A DNA stretch of 64,000 nucleotides from a virus: positions 1-64,000 of IMG/VR virus record IMGVR_UViG_3300021442_000581, one strand, 5' to 3'. A program made the position numbers and the translations under genes. Within the stretch, counting starts at the first letter, position 1. Each line of letters begins with the position of its first letter. This document shows, in pieces, positions 26,269 to 35,498 of the stretch. Below the pieces are notes generated by a model. It did no database searches, was not told where the DNA came from, and saw only the letters and a program-made list of their open reading frames with translations.

Positions 26269-26520
26269 ATGGCCGGAAGACCTAGAAAATATGTCAGACC
26301 AAAAATTAGAAGAAAATGTCATCATTGCGGAAAAATGGCGAATCAACCGTATTCTAGAACTATAGTTCCAAGTTTTAGTCAGTTTGATGATATTAAACCA
26401 TGGACTAGAGGTAGTATAAAAACAGATAGAATAGATTTAAAGGGAAATAGAAAGGTTAAAATATCCCATTATTGTAACCAAGAGTGTTATCAAAGGGCAG
26501 AAGGATTATGGGAAGAATAA
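26269..26520 (+). CDS. Small zinc-finger protein
   Basis: 83 residues, very basic N-terminus (GRPRKYVRPKIRRKCHHCGKMA) with CxxC, and a C-terminal HYCNQECYQ with a second Cys pair. The four cysteines suggest a treble-clef or zinc-ribbon fold. Nucleic acid binding is plausible. It has an AGGAG site and overlaps the nuclease gene start. Confidence 0.55.
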   Translation: MAGRPRKYVRPKIRRKCHHCGKMANQPYSRTIVPSFSQFDDIKPWTRGSIKTDRIDLKGNRKVKISHYCNQECYQRAEGLWEE

Positions 26521-27374
26521 GCTGGTCTCAAGTTACTTCATGGAAGAGTTGCCCGTATAAGTGGAAACTTGGATACATTGATGGCCTTCGTCAATTTAAA
26601 GATTCAATATACACAGTTTATGGTAAAGCTTTTCATGCAACTATGCAAACATATCTGGAAGAGATGTACAATGAATCAATAGTAAAGGCTGATACGTTAG
26701 ATCTTCCAAACATGTTACTAGATAGATTAAAATTTTATTATTCTGAAGGTGTGAAAGCAGCTGATGGTGTACATTTTTCAACTCAAAAGGAATTGACTGA
26801 ATTTTGTGTACAGGGTGCAAAGGCATTAACGTGGTTTAAAAAGCATAGAGGAGATTATTTTCAAAAGAAAAATTGGGAGTTGGTTGGTGTAGAAGTTGAA
26901 TTGAATGAAAAATACAAATACGTTGATGTTTTAGGTTATATTGATGTATTAATGAGAAACACCAAGACAGGAAAGTATAAGGTTATTGATATAAAAACAT
27001 CAACCAGAGGTTGGAAATATGAGAAGAAGGATCCTATGAAACGGGGTCAACTTATATTTTATAAGAAGTTTGTTGCTGAAAAATATGGTGTAGATATTAA
27101 TGATATTGATATTGAATTTATAATTGTTAAAAGATTATTGTGGGAAAAATCTGATTTTGCTCAAAAGTATATTCAAAGATGGGAACCTCCTTCGGCTCAA
27201 GTATCAATTAATAAGACTTTTAAAGATGTTGACGTATTTATAGATGAATGTTTCAATGAAGACGGAAGTTATAAGGTTGATGCTACATATAAGAAGCTTG
27301 GTTTACAAAACAAGTGTAAATGGTGCGAATTTATAGATAGACCAGACTTGTGTGATAAAAAGGAGGAAGTATGA
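26508..27374 (+). CDS. PD-(D/E)XK nuclease with Fe-S cluster cysteines
   Basis: 288 residues from ATG 26508. The N-terminal SQVTSWKSCPYKWKLGYI and TVYGKAFHATMQTYLEE, and the core GYIDVLMRNTKTGKYKVIDIKTS (Asp then D-x-K), are the RecB-like nuclease motifs. One Cys at the N-terminus plus three at the C-terminus (KCKWCEF....LC) match the 4Fe-4S latch of AddB/Cas4-type nucleases. It probably processes DNA ends during recombination or repair, fitting its place next to the polymerase genes. The upstream GAAGGATT provides a weak ribosome-binding site. Confidence 0.82.
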   Translation: MGRISWSQVTSWKSCPYKWKLGYIDGLRQFKDSIYTVYGKAFHATMQTYLEEMYNESIVKADTLDLPNMLLDRLKFYYSEGVKAADGVHFSTQKELTEFCVQGAKALTWFKKHRGDYFQKKNWELVGVEVELNEKYKYVDVLGYIDVLMRNTKTGKYKVIDIKTSTRGWKYEKKDPMKRGQLIFYKKFVAEKYGVDINDIDIEFIIVKRLLWEKSDFAQKYIQRWEPPSAQVSINKTFKDVDVFIDECFNEDGSYKVDATYKKLGLQNKCKWCEFIDRPDLCDKKEEV

Positions 27375-27835
27375 TTCCTACAGTTAGAATTAATGCAGAG
27401 GATTTTATAGGTACAGATTTTGAACCTGCAATATGGAAGGTTATTAAAAAAACGAAAACAGAAAATCGTCAAGAATTCAAATTAAGTTTTTATGTTAAAA
27501 AACATGTAGATATTCAAACCGTTATGGATTCCATTGCTAGTCATGATGATGCATTACAGTTAAAAACAACAATAAAAACAGAAGAGAAAGCAGCAAAAGA
27601 GTGGGTGTTTTTAGATGTATGTAGTAAGGATCAGAAAGATTATGGTTCTTCTAGGTTTAAATTTGTTGCTGATCCTCCTGCAAATATTATTGGAGCTATG
27701 CAATTTTTAACTGATCATTTCAATTTTGTTAAGGATATTGAAATTAAACGAGATACTTCTTCTCTTTCCTCTGCTTTTAGAAGTACTCAAAAAAGACAGA
27801 AGAGAAATGATTCTTCCTCATTCAACAAAAATTAA
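27371..27835 (+). CDS. Hypothetical protein in the replication block
   Basis: 154 residues. A mixed alpha/beta core (FKLSFYVKKHVDIQTVMDSI, AKEWVFLDVCSKDQKDYGSSRFKFV) is followed by a basic, serine-rich, probably disordered tail (SSAFRSTQKRQKRND). No recognised motif. ATGA overlap with the nuclease gene, last gene before the promoter at 27848. Confidence 0.5.
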   Translation: MIPTVRINAEDFIGTDFEPAIWKVIKKTKTENRQEFKLSFYVKKHVDIQTVMDSIASHDDALQLKTTIKTEEKAAKEWVFLDVCSKDQKDYGSSRFKFVADPPANIIGAMQFLTDHFNFVKDIEIKRDTSSLSSAFRSTQKRQKRNDSSSFNKN

Positions 27836-27847
27836 ATAGCATCTTTA

Positions 27848-27876
27848 TTGATTTACACAATATATATGTATATATA
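27848..27876 (+). promoter_or_regulatory. Sigma-70-like promoter
   Basis: TTGATT (27848-27853), 17-base spacer, TATATA (27871-27876), in an AT-rich gap. The next ATG (27895) has AAGGA upstream. Confidence 0.55.
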
Positions 27877-27894
27877 AATATAAGGAATGTTATA

Positions 27895-28110
27895 ATGAAA
27901 AACACTACAAACAATCAACCATGGCAACTGACTTCAATTAAGGTCTTATCCGAAATTTATGGTCAGTTTAAAGTTGAAGGCAGAAATGCAAATGTAACTC
28001 TACAAAAATTAGTAAATAGAGCTATGTATTTGTATTCTACTAATGAAGAGTTTCGAAATAAGATAAAAGATATCGAAACGCTTAGTGAAAATTACAAAAT
28101 TGGTTATTAA
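27895..28110 (+). CDS. Small ribbon-helix-helix-like phage protein
   Basis: 71 residues. The pattern WQLTSIKVLSEIYGQFKVEG.....TLQKLVNRAMYLY is a strand followed by two helices, as in Arc/MetJ-type DNA-binding dimers; similar small proteins occur in T4-like marine phages. It is the first gene after a promoter and ahead of the glycosyltransferases, so a regulatory role is possible but unproven. Confidence 0.55.
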   Translation: MKNTTNNQPWQLTSIKVLSEIYGQFKVEGRNANVTLQKLVNRAMYLYSTNEEFRNKIKDIETLSENYKIGY

Positions 28111-28125
28111 ACAATAGGAGTTTTA

Positions 28126-29640
28126 ATGCTTAAAGTCGGTGATATTCGTAATGGATACGAGATTCTACCGCAAGATGAACGCAAAACTGTTCTTCTCCTA
28201 AGTGACGATTTAAGAATGACATCAGGGGTTGGCAACGTTTCTCGCGACTTTGTCTTGGGTACTGTTCATAGATTTAATTGGATTCAGGTTGGTGGAGCTA
28301 TTAATCATCCTGAAGATGGTAAAAATGTAGACATGGGTGATGATGTTGCTAAAAGAACCGGTGTTCCGGATCCAATGGTAAAGGTTCATCCTACTAGTGG
28401 ATATGGAAATCAGTTTATAATTCGAAATATTATTAACCACTATAATCCTGATGCTCTTATGATCTATACAGATCCACGGTTTTGGGAATGGTTATTTCAA
28501 ATGGAACAGGAAATTAGAGCGACGACTCCAATATTTTACTACAATATATGGGATTCATTACCCTATCCAATGTGGAATAGAAAATATTATGACTCCGTGG
28601 ATGCGTTATTTAATATAACGAAACAGACCACAAATCTAGTTAAACAGGTTAGGTCATCTTATGAAGATTGGCAAGTGACGTATATTCCTCATGGTATTAG
28701 TACAGAAGATTTTTATCCATTGCCAAAGAAGTATGATAAGCAAAAAGAGTATGACGAGTTTGCAAGTAAACTTCCTCAAAATAAGGATTTCATATTGTTT
28801 TATAATGCTAGAAATATTAGGAGGAAATTGCCTGCTGATATGATTTTAGCATATAGAACTTTTTGTGATTCTATTCCAAAGGAAGATGCAGATAGATGTT
28901 TATTTTTAATGCACACTTCTCCTCAAGATCCAAATGGAACGGATCTTCCAATGGTAACTAAAGATTTATGTCCAGATTATGATGTAATTTTTTCTCAAGA
29001 TAAAATCGATAGGGAACAATTAAATTGGTTGTACAATATGGCAGATTGTTCGATTTTAATAAGCTCTAATGAGGGATTTGGATTAATGGGTGTTGAAACC
29101 CTGATGACCGGTACTCCATTAATTGTTAATGTTTCAGGAGGAATGCAAGATTATTGTGGATTTAAAAAGAAAGTAGCTACAGATTGGGATTCCGATGGTA
29201 ACACAACTAGAGAAAAATTTGAATATTTAACAGTTGATGATTATACTGCAGAATGGGGATCAAATCATGATGGTCGATATAAAGATCATGGTGAATGGGT
29301 CTTTCCAGTTTATCCGTCTAATCGTTCTGTACAGGGTTCTTTACCTACTCCGTACATTTCGGATGATAGGCCAGATTTTCAAGATGTTGCTAAACAGATG
29401 AAAGCGGCCTGGTCAGAACGTGGAGCTAAGCTTGAAAAACGGGGTAAAGCAGGTAGAAAATTCGTATTAGATCCAGTTAATGGATTTACAGGTGAAGAAA
29501 TGTGTAGACGATTTACACACGATATGGAACAAGCTTGGGATAATTTTAAACCTCGTGGAAGAATGACTATGGATAATGCTACTGTATGGGAAAGAGAAAA
29601 ACCAAAGTTTAACGGTCTTACATTGAATAAGGAGATATAA
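28126..29640 (+). CDS. GT-B glycosyltransferase
   Basis: 504 residues. The N-terminal Rossmann region (TVLLLSDDLRMTSGVGNVSRDF) is followed by the linker VTYIPHGISTEDFYPLP and a C-terminal donor domain. The donor-binding site is EGFGLMGVETLMTGTPLIVN, the E-x7-E pattern of GT4-like enzymes. It would transfer a sugar from a nucleotide donor. The acceptor may be a surface glycan, a virion protein or hydroxymethylated DNA; the sequence does not say. An AGGAG site precedes the ATG. Confidence 0.8.
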   Translation: MLKVGDIRNGYEILPQDERKTVLLLSDDLRMTSGVGNVSRDFVLGTVHRFNWIQVGGAINHPEDGKNVDMGDDVAKRTGVPDPMVKVHPTSGYGNQFIIRNIINHYNPDALMIYTDPRFWEWLFQMEQEIRATTPIFYYNIWDSLPYPMWNRKYYDSVDALFNITKQTTNLVKQVRSSYEDWQVTYIPHGISTEDFYPLPKKYDKQKEYDEFASKLPQNKDFILFYNARNIRRKLPADMILAYRTFCDSIPKEDADRCLFLMHTSPQDPNGTDLPMVTKDLCPDYDVIFSQDKIDREQLNWLYNMADCSILISSNEGFGLMGVETLMTGTPLIVNVSGGMQDYCGFKKKVATDWDSDGNTTREKFEYLTVDDYTAEWGSNHDGRYKDHGEWVFPVYPSNRSVQGSLPTPYISDDRPDFQDVAKQMKAAWSERGAKLEKRGKAGRKFVLDPVNGFTGEEMCRRFTHDMEQAWDNFKPRGRMTMDNATVWEREKPKFNGLTLNKEI

Positions 29641-30932
29641 TGTCGTATAAGCCAACGTGTTTAATTACCGCTCCAGTAGCTACTAGATCTGGATATGGAG
29701 CTCGGTCTAGAGATATAGCTCGAGCAATAATCAATATGAATAGGTATAATGTACAAATCCAACCGGTAAGTTGGGGATCAACACCTCAAAATGCATTGGT
29801 AGAGGATGAGCCTAAGGATATAATGATTATTGACAGACTGATTGATACTCCGGAAATTAAACCTGGAAGTATTGATTTGCATATTCATATTGTAACTCCT
29901 GCTGAATTTGTACCATTTGGAAAATATAATATCGGCATCACAGCCGGCTTAGAGTGTACAGTAGTTCCAATGAGTTGGATAGAAGGAATGAATAAAATGG
30001 ATTTGGTACTAGCGAGCTCTAATTTCGGTGCTGAAGTTTTAAGAGCAACTCAATATACTAATAAAGAAACCGGCCAGGTTATAAGGACAGATACTCCAGT
30101 TGATGTAATATTTGAGGGAGCAGATCTTGATACGTATCATTTGACTAGGACGTGTTCTAAACCCCTAAATGATTGTATGATGCAAGTAAAGGAAGATTGG
30201 AATTTTTTGTTTTGTGGACACTGGTTACAAGGACCGGTTGGACATGATAGAAAAGATGTAGGAATATTGATCAGAGAATTTTTGATAAATTATAAATCGT
30301 CTATGGGAATAGGTTTAATACTTAAGACTAACGGAGCCAGTACATGCGTAATGGATAGGGATAACATTCTTCAAAAAATACATGATATAAAAACACAATG
30401 TCGTGCATTTAATGATGATTTACCAAACGTTTATTTACTACATGCAGATTTACATGATTCTGAAGTCAATGACTTGTATAATCATCCAAAGGTTAAGGCT
30501 CATATAACGTATACACATGGAGAAGGGTATGGTCGTCCATTACTTGAAGCAACTATGTCAGAAAAACCAGTAATTGCTCCAAACTGGAGTGGGCATACTG
30601 ATTTTTTACATAAGAATCACAGTGTTCTTCTTCCAGGTGGAATGATAGACGTACATCCAGATGCACTTCAAGAAGGAATTAAATGTGATGGACAACAGTG
30701 GTTTGCAGTTGATCACAGTAAAGCTAGAGGCATGATCTTTGATGTTAAGCGAAATTACAGAAAATATAAACTTAAAGCTAGGAAGCAAGCTAAACTTAAT
30801 AGACAACGATTTTCATTTGTGGCTATGCAAAATAAGTTAAGTAAATTATTGGATACTAATGTACCACCATTTACTCAAACTGTTGAAGCCGCTATGCCAA
30901 CATTGAAATTACCAAAATTGGAAAAAGTATAA
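29640..30932 (+). CDS. GT-B glycosyltransferase
   Basis: 430 residues, overlapping the previous glycosyltransferase by one base. The N-terminus has APVATRSGYGARSRDIARAI. The donor site region is YTHGEGYGRPLLEATMSEKPVIAP, again with the Glu pair of GT4-like transferases. The two genes probably arose by duplication or act in sequence on the same acceptor. Confidence 0.8.
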   Translation: MSYKPTCLITAPVATRSGYGARSRDIARAIINMNRYNVQIQPVSWGSTPQNALVEDEPKDIMIIDRLIDTPEIKPGSIDLHIHIVTPAEFVPFGKYNIGITAGLECTVVPMSWIEGMNKMDLVLASSNFGAEVLRATQYTNKETGQVIRTDTPVDVIFEGADLDTYHLTRTCSKPLNDCMMQVKEDWNFLFCGHWLQGPVGHDRKDVGILIREFLINYKSSMGIGLILKTNGASTCVMDRDNILQKIHDIKTQCRAFNDDLPNVYLLHADLHDSEVNDLYNHPKVKAHITYTHGEGYGRPLLEATMSEKPVIAPNWSGHTDFLHKNHSVLLPGGMIDVHPDALQEGIKCDGQQWFAVDHSKARGMIFDVKRNYRKYKLKARKQAKLNRQRFSFVAMQNKLSKLLDTNVPPFTQTVEAAMPTLKLPKLEKV

Positions 30933-31144
30933 TGATGCAATTGGGATCAACATTGTTAAAAGCAATACGACAAAAAATAGAAGGTGAAATAGCCGTACAC
31001 AAGGTAAACATTCAGGTTTTGTTAGAAAATCATGTAGGAGTTGCAGAACATCCTGATATAACAAAAACTATTGAAGATGAATTAGGAATTATTGCTAGCT
31101 GTGAAGATAAGTTAACAGTATTAAAACAACATTTTAGTGGGTAA
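30932..31144 (+). CDS. Small helical hypothetical protein
   Basis: 70 residues, probably two long helices (LLKAIRQKIEGEIAVHKVNIQVLLEN, EDELGIIASCEDKLTVLKQHF). It may form a coiled coil. TAATG overlap with the glycosyltransferase gene. Not recognised. Confidence 0.5.
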   Translation: MMQLGSTLLKAIRQKIEGEIAVHKVNIQVLLENHVGVAEHPDITKTIEDELGIIASCEDKLTVLKQHFSG

Positions 31145-31147
31145 GAT

Positions 31148-31261
31148 ATGATTTCAGTAATACCGGTATTTATGCAAAATTTTGAATTGGTTTATTTTTG
31201 CCTGTTTTGTCTTTTTTTAATAGAAGTAACAGAGTGGATAGATAACAAATGGAAAAAGTAG
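31148..31261 (+). CDS. 37-aa membrane peptide
   Basis: ATG 31148 to TAG 31261. One hydrophobic segment (LVYFCLFCLFLIEV) is followed by a charged end (TEWIDNKWKK). It overlaps the next gene by 13 bases. The start has only a weak GGGTAAG upstream, so expression is uncertain; the membrane pattern and tight packing make it plausible. Confidence 0.4.
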   Translation: MISVIPVFMQNFELVYFCLFCLFLIEVTEWIDNKWKK

Positions 31262-31719
31262 TACAGTGCTTCGTATGTGATGATAATAACATGTGCTTTG
31301 AAGAAGTTCAAGATGAGACTAGCAGTTATATGTGTTTTTGTTGTGGATTTATGAGCGATTCTAGGTTTACAAAAGACAACGAAGGAAAGGTTAGACAAGA
31401 TTCATCAATTTTAATAAACAAATTAAAAACATTTGATAGTGATAGAGAAATATATTGGTACCCCTCAGTAGTTAATATGGGAAAATTGGGAATAATTTAT
31501 CCAGAAGGAGATGAATCAAATTGGGTTTGGAAGTATGCAAAAACAGTTGAAATTCCTGAAGAAAAACGCGCAGCATTTGGAAATCATTCAATGAGATTGG
31601 ATACAGATAATGCAGAAGAATTTCTTGCTACTGATTTTATTAGTGCATGCAAATCTATGGGTATAGCTAAAGATTTAAATACAGCAACCGGTTCTTTAGA
31701 AATTCCTTTAGAGAAATAG
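31249..31719 (+). CDS. Zinc-ribbon hypothetical protein
   Basis: 156 residues. Two cysteine pairs (CFVCDD at 7-10 and CFCCGF near 29-32) form a probable N-terminal zinc ribbon. The rest is a globular domain with WYPSVVNMGKLGIIYP. Similar proteins are common in marine T4-like phages without known function. Confidence 0.55.
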   Translation: MEKVVQCFVCDDNNMCFEEVQDETSSYMCFCCGFMSDSRFTKDNEGKVRQDSSILINKLKTFDSDREIYWYPSVVNMGKLGIIYPEGDESNWVWKYAKTVEIPEEKRAAFGNHSMRLDTDNAEEFLATDFISACKSMGIAKDLNTATGSLEIPLEK

Positions 31720-31720
31720 T

Positions 31721-32224
31721 ATGGCTAAATCACGAATTTCATGGGGTAAAATCAGAGCCGGAGATGTAGTTGAATTTCGTTATAAGGGTCAAAAACTAGG
31801 TGCTAAATCAAGATACAGAACTGCTTTAATTTTAAATGAACGACACATGTACAAAAGAGTAGATGGACATCGAGTAAGATTAGTTCATGCTATGGAATTC
31901 AGTGCTATACCAAGAAGGTCGGGATCTGTTATACTAAGAGAAGCTCACATAAAAAAGTTACTTAAAAAGGCCGGTAAAGTAGAATTAAGAGAAGGAGCTG
32001 ACTCTGATTATTTTGCAATTAAAGGTACCAGAATGACGGCTAAAAGACAGTACAACAAACTAAGAAATTTAGTAACACAGCATGCAAATTACAGAACTTA
32101 CAGTTGGGCAAGATTAAAAACTAGAGCGTGTTTTATATCTGAGGACTTTCAATGGCCAGATGAACTTGTAAAGGATGTTCTAGAGAATGCTCGTGATCCA
32201 GAAATAGATGAGGCAGAATTATAG
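31721..32224 (+). CDS. Hypothetical protein with SH3-like N-terminus
   Basis: 167 residues, strongly basic. The N-terminal SWGKIRAGDVVEFRYKG..GAKSRYRTALILNE looks like a small beta barrel (KOW/SH3-like). The remainder is helical (KKLLKKAGKVEL, RQYNKLRNLVTQHANY). Possible nucleic acid binding; family not recognised. Confidence 0.5.
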   Translation: MAKSRISWGKIRAGDVVEFRYKGQKLGAKSRYRTALILNERHMYKRVDGHRVRLVHAMEFSAIPRRSGSVILREAHIKKLLKKAGKVELREGADSDYFAIKGTRMTAKRQYNKLRNLVTQHANYRTYSWARLKTRACFISEDFQWPDELVKDVLENARDPEIDEAEL

Positions 32225-32225
32225 A

Positions 32226-32858
32226 ATGGTTGAAATAAGTTACGCGGTTACAACACACAATGAACATAAAGAGATAGAAAAGCTTATACCCTTTATACTC
32301 GAGCATAAAGATAAAGAAGATGAGCTTGTAATAATAGATGATTATTCAGATTATCAATGCTGGAGAATATTTGATGAATACATTCATGACTCTGAAAATA
32401 ATATAAAATTTTGTGAGCATGCACTGAACAGTAATTTTTCTGTGCACAAGAATTTTATGAATGATCAGTGCTCTGGAGATTGGATATTCAATATTGATGC
32501 TGATGAGAAACCTCACGAAAATTTGATTGCTAATGTAAAACCTCTTATAGAGACAAACCCAGAAGTAGAATTATATTGGGTACCAAGAATTAATACGGTT
32601 GATGGAATGACACAAGATCATGCGGCTCAATTTGGCTGGAGATTAAACGATAAGAATTGGGTAAATTATCCGGATCCTCAACAAAGAATTTATAAAAATG
32701 CATCACATATACGGTGGAATTTTGCAGTTCATGAGAGATTAGAAGGTGCGAAAGTGGATACTTTATTACCTAGAGAAGAAGAGTGGTCTATATATCATCA
32801 TAAAACATTGGAAAAACAAATAGAACAAAATAAAAAATATCAAGGAATTAAAAGATGA
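32226..32858 (+). CDS. Family 2 glycosyltransferase
   Basis: 210 residues from ATG 32226, directly after the upstream stop. GT-A motifs: YAVTTHNEHKEIEKLIPFI, DELVIIDDYSDYQC, and NIDADEKPHENL with the D-x-D-type metal site. It ends with HHKTLEKQIEQNKKY. Short compared with typical GT2 enzymes but complete in the catalytic core. Confidence 0.8.
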   Translation: MVEISYAVTTHNEHKEIEKLIPFILEHKDKEDELVIIDDYSDYQCWRIFDEYIHDSENNIKFCEHALNSNFSVHKNFMNDQCSGDWIFNIDADEKPHENLIANVKPLIETNPEVELYWVPRINTVDGMTQDHAAQFGWRLNDKNWVNYPDPQQRIYKNASHIRWNFAVHERLEGAKVDTLLPREEEWSIYHHKTLEKQIEQNKKYQGIKR

Positions 32859-33832
32859 AAGCATTGGTTACAGGAGGAGCAGGATTTGTAGGTACTAATT
32901 TGGTTAATCGATTATTAAGTGATGGACACGACGTAATATCAATGGATAATTATTCAACTGGATCTACTAAAAATCATCAAAAGGGATGTCGCTACCTGGA
33001 TTTTGATTGCACTGATACAGAATCATGGAAACAAGCTGATGAATTTTGGGAAGGAAATGTACCAGATGTTATATTTCACATGGCTGCGTTAGCTAGAATA
33101 CAGCCTTCCATAAAAGATCCCATTCCGGCTATTCGTAATAATTTTGATAGTACATTGAACATATTAGAATACGCTAGGATTAACGATATAAAAGTAGTTT
33201 TTGCAGGATCGAGTTCTTATCATCACGGCTTATACGAAAGCCCTTATGCATGGTCTAAACATTCTGGTGAACAACTTTGTAAGCTGTACAGTAATGTGTA
33301 TGATGTTAGTACTGTAATATGTAGATTTTATAATGTATATGGAAATCATCAGATTCTTACTGGAGAGTATGCTACTGTTATTGGAATATTTTGTGATCAG
33401 TATTTTAATGAGAAACCATTAACAATAGTTGGAGATGGAGAACAGCGTAGAGATTTTACTCATGTTGATGATATAGTAGATGGTATAGTTAAGGCATCTA
33501 AAGGAACATGGAAAGCTGAAACGTTTGAACTGGGAACTGGCCATAATTATTCTATAAATGAAATAGCAAAGTATTACGGAAAAGATTATCCAGTTAAGTA
33601 TATTCCAGCCCGTCCGGGTGAATATGATGTTACATTATGTGATTACTTTAAAGCCCATAATGAATTAGGGTATCAGCCAACTGGTAATATACAATTATGG
33701 ATTAGGGAGTTTATACAAGAAGTTGAACATGTTGGTCCACTTGTAATTAGTGAAGGGAAATTTAACTATGATCATGTAGTTGATGATGCTGGTGTTGATA
33801 TAAAAACTGGTAAGTATGTAGGTGATGCATGA
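32855..33832 (+). CDS. NAD-dependent sugar epimerase/dehydratase
   Basis: 325 residues, extended SDR fold. Nucleotide-binding TGGAGFVGTNL at 7-17. Catalytic SSSYHHGLYESPYAWSK includes the YxxxK pair. Substrate-binding FYNVYGNHQI and GDGEQRRDFTHVDD follow. It resembles UDP-glucose 4-epimerase-type enzymes that supply nucleotide sugars. ATGA overlap with the glycosyltransferase before it. Confidence 0.85.
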   Translation: MKALVTGGAGFVGTNLVNRLLSDGHDVISMDNYSTGSTKNHQKGCRYLDFDCTDTESWKQADEFWEGNVPDVIFHMAALARIQPSIKDPIPAIRNNFDSTLNILEYARINDIKVVFAGSSSYHHGLYESPYAWSKHSGEQLCKLYSNVYDVSTVICRFYNVYGNHQILTGEYATVIGIFCDQYFNEKPLTIVGDGEQRRDFTHVDDIVDGIVKASKGTWKAETFELGTGHNYSINEIAKYYGKDYPVKYIPARPGEYDVTLCDYFKAHNELGYQPTGNIQLWIREFIQEVEHVGPLVISEGKFNYDHVVDDAGVDIKTGKYVGDA

Positions 33833-34671
33833 GAGAAATAAAATTGGTTACAAATTGTGAGAGACCTCCAAATTATCTTATGGATTATTGTTTAAAATAC
33901 TGGTTAGATAGTGGATTTAAACCTGAAAATTTAATTTTTCTAGTTAATAACATTTCAAAATTTGATATGGTTAGATCTCTAAAGAATCGATATGGAATAG
34001 ATGCAGTACGAGTAGAATCAGAAGAAGACATTTATAGAAAAGATCAGTGTGTGGTATGGGATGATTTAGAAGAGTATGATTACGGTGCTTACCATGATAG
34101 AGAACGGGATATTATTAATAGAGTACAACATCGGTTATTAGATAACGGAGTTGATGTAGTAATATTTTTAGATAGAGATGAAGTGCTCTATCATAATAAT
34201 TTGATGGAAGTCTTACAAAATTTTGATGAAGAAGTTATACGACCAAGAGGGATAGAGGTTATTCAAGAAGGAAACGAATATGCTTTAGATGTTAGGAGAC
34301 CAATTCATGAACAGAGATCTTACGTACGTTATTATCCGTCTAAAAGTAAAGCTTGTATTACTACAATACCAATAAATTGGATGGTTGGAAGACACGGAAC
34401 TTTAGATGGCAGATGGCCACATGCAGATGATAGACACTTTGAAGTCGGTGGAAATAGAGATGAGTATCCTGGGTTGTATTTGTTTCATATTGATAAGGTA
34501 GATATGAATTTAGTCTATAGGTTACGAATAGAAAGTCAGAAAATTTTTACTAGTAATGATAGACATACTGGAGTCGTAGATCAAAATGAATTTACAGAAT
34601 GGTTTACTGAAGCACAAAGAGACGGTGAACTTTACAAAGATAAAAAATTATTAAAAGAAATAGGAATGTAA
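33829..34671 (+). CDS. Glycosyltransferase-like (GT92/GT2-type) protein
   Basis: 280 residues. NYLMDYCLKYWLDSGFKPENLIFLVNN and VVIFLDRDEVLYHNNLMEVLQ have the arrangement of a GT-A protein in which a DRDE replaces the D-x-D motif. A later WMVGRHGTLDGRWPHADDRHFEVGG is His/Asp rich. Placement inside the glycan cluster supports transfer of a sugar, but the family call is by pattern only. Confidence 0.55.
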   Translation: MREIKLVTNCERPPNYLMDYCLKYWLDSGFKPENLIFLVNNISKFDMVRSLKNRYGIDAVRVESEEDIYRKDQCVVWDDLEEYDYGAYHDRERDIINRVQHRLLDNGVDVVIFLDRDEVLYHNNLMEVLQNFDEEVIRPRGIEVIQEGNEYALDVRRPIHEQRSYVRYYPSKSKACITTIPINWMVGRHGTLDGRWPHADDRHFEVGGNRDEYPGLYLFHIDKVDMNLVYRLRIESQKIFTSNDRHTGVVDQNEFTEWFTEAQRDGELYKDKKLLKEIGM

Positions 34672-34672
34672 T

Positions 34673-35218
34673 ATGCAAGTAAGAACAACTAAATTTGGAT
34701 CGGTTAAAATGTTTGTACCGGATGTACACGTTGATGAAAGAGGGTTTTTTATGGAATCTTTTAACAACGAAATACAGAGTAAACTAGGAGTGGATTTTAG
34801 ACAGGATAACCATTCTAAATCATATAAAAATGTATTGCGTGGATTGCATTATCAGTGGGCTCCACCAATGGGAAAATTATTAAGAGTCGTTAAGGGATCC
34901 GGATTGGATTGTGTTGTCGATATAAGACAGGAATCTCGAACATTTGGTGAACATGAAATATTCTTGTTAACAGAAAATAATTATTATGAATTATGGGTAC
35001 CACCGGGATTTGCACAGGGATTTTTAGCATTGGAGGATGACACTCATTTATGTTACAAAGCATCGGCTTTATACAATGGTGATGCTGAAGGAGCATTAAA
35101 CCCGTTAGACATGCAATTGGATATTAATTGGGGCATTGAACATGACCAGATTATCTTATCCGACAAAGATAAAGCTGCACAATCATTTGGAGATTATCTT
35201 GAAAACCCAAAGTTTTAA
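34673..35218 (+). CDS. rmlC: dTDP-4-dehydrorhamnose 3,5-epimerase-like (RmlC)
   Basis: 181 residues, cupin fold. Motifs: DERGFFMESFN, RQDNHSKSYKNVLRGLHYQ with the catalytic His, and WVPPGFAQGFLALED. RmlC epimerises C3 and C5 of a dTDP-4-keto sugar. RmlA and RmlB are not seen here, so the host may supply the substrate, or the enzyme acts on a related keto-sugar with the epimerases next door. Confidence 0.88.
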   Translation: MQVRTTKFGSVKMFVPDVHVDERGFFMESFNNEIQSKLGVDFRQDNHSKSYKNVLRGLHYQWAPPMGKLLRVVKGSGLDCVVDIRQESRTFGEHEIFLLTENNYYELWVPPGFAQGFLALEDDTHLCYKASALYNGDAEGALNPLDMQLDINWGIEHDQIILSDKDKAAQSFGDYLENPKF

Positions 35219-35498
35219 CGAATACTACAAATATTATTTAACGTTACATAAAAACCCGCACACGAGGTTACTACATTTTATAGGTCAATTGGTTACGATT
35301 CTTTATGCCGCAATTGTTGTACTACATCAACACTGGTATTTAGCACCGTTTATTCCAGTTATTGTATATCCATTTGCATGGAGTGGACATTATTTCTTTG
35401 AACAGAATAAACCAGCGGCTTGGTCAAATCCAGTGTGGGCTAAAGCTTGTGATTGGGTTATGTTTTGGGACATAATTAGAGGACGAATAAAGCTATGA
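35199..35498 (+). CDS. DUF962/Mpo1-like small membrane protein
   Basis: 99 residues from TTG 35199, chosen because GGAG (35189-35192) is properly spaced and a longer start would overlap rmlC by 83 bases. Motifs: SFNEYYKYYLTLHKNPHTRLLHFIGQ and WSGHYFFEQNKPAAW, around two hydrophobic segments (LVTILYAAIVVL, WYLAPFIPVIVYPFAW). This is the Mpo1-like pattern with conserved His residues; yeast Mpo1 is an iron-dependent dioxygenase of 2-hydroxy fatty acids. In a glycan cluster it may alter a lipid. Function in phage unknown. Confidence 0.7.
   Translation: MKTQSFNEYYKYYLTLHKNPHTRLLHFIGQLVTILYAAIVVLHQHWYLAPFIPVIVYPFAWSGHYFFEQNKPAAWSNPVWAKACDWVMFWDIIRGRIKL

Noticed and set aside
31848-31854. Further CATGTAC copies within coding regions (31847, 46293, 63226, 63505)
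   Set aside because: They lie inside genes and are not followed by TATATT 19 bases later.
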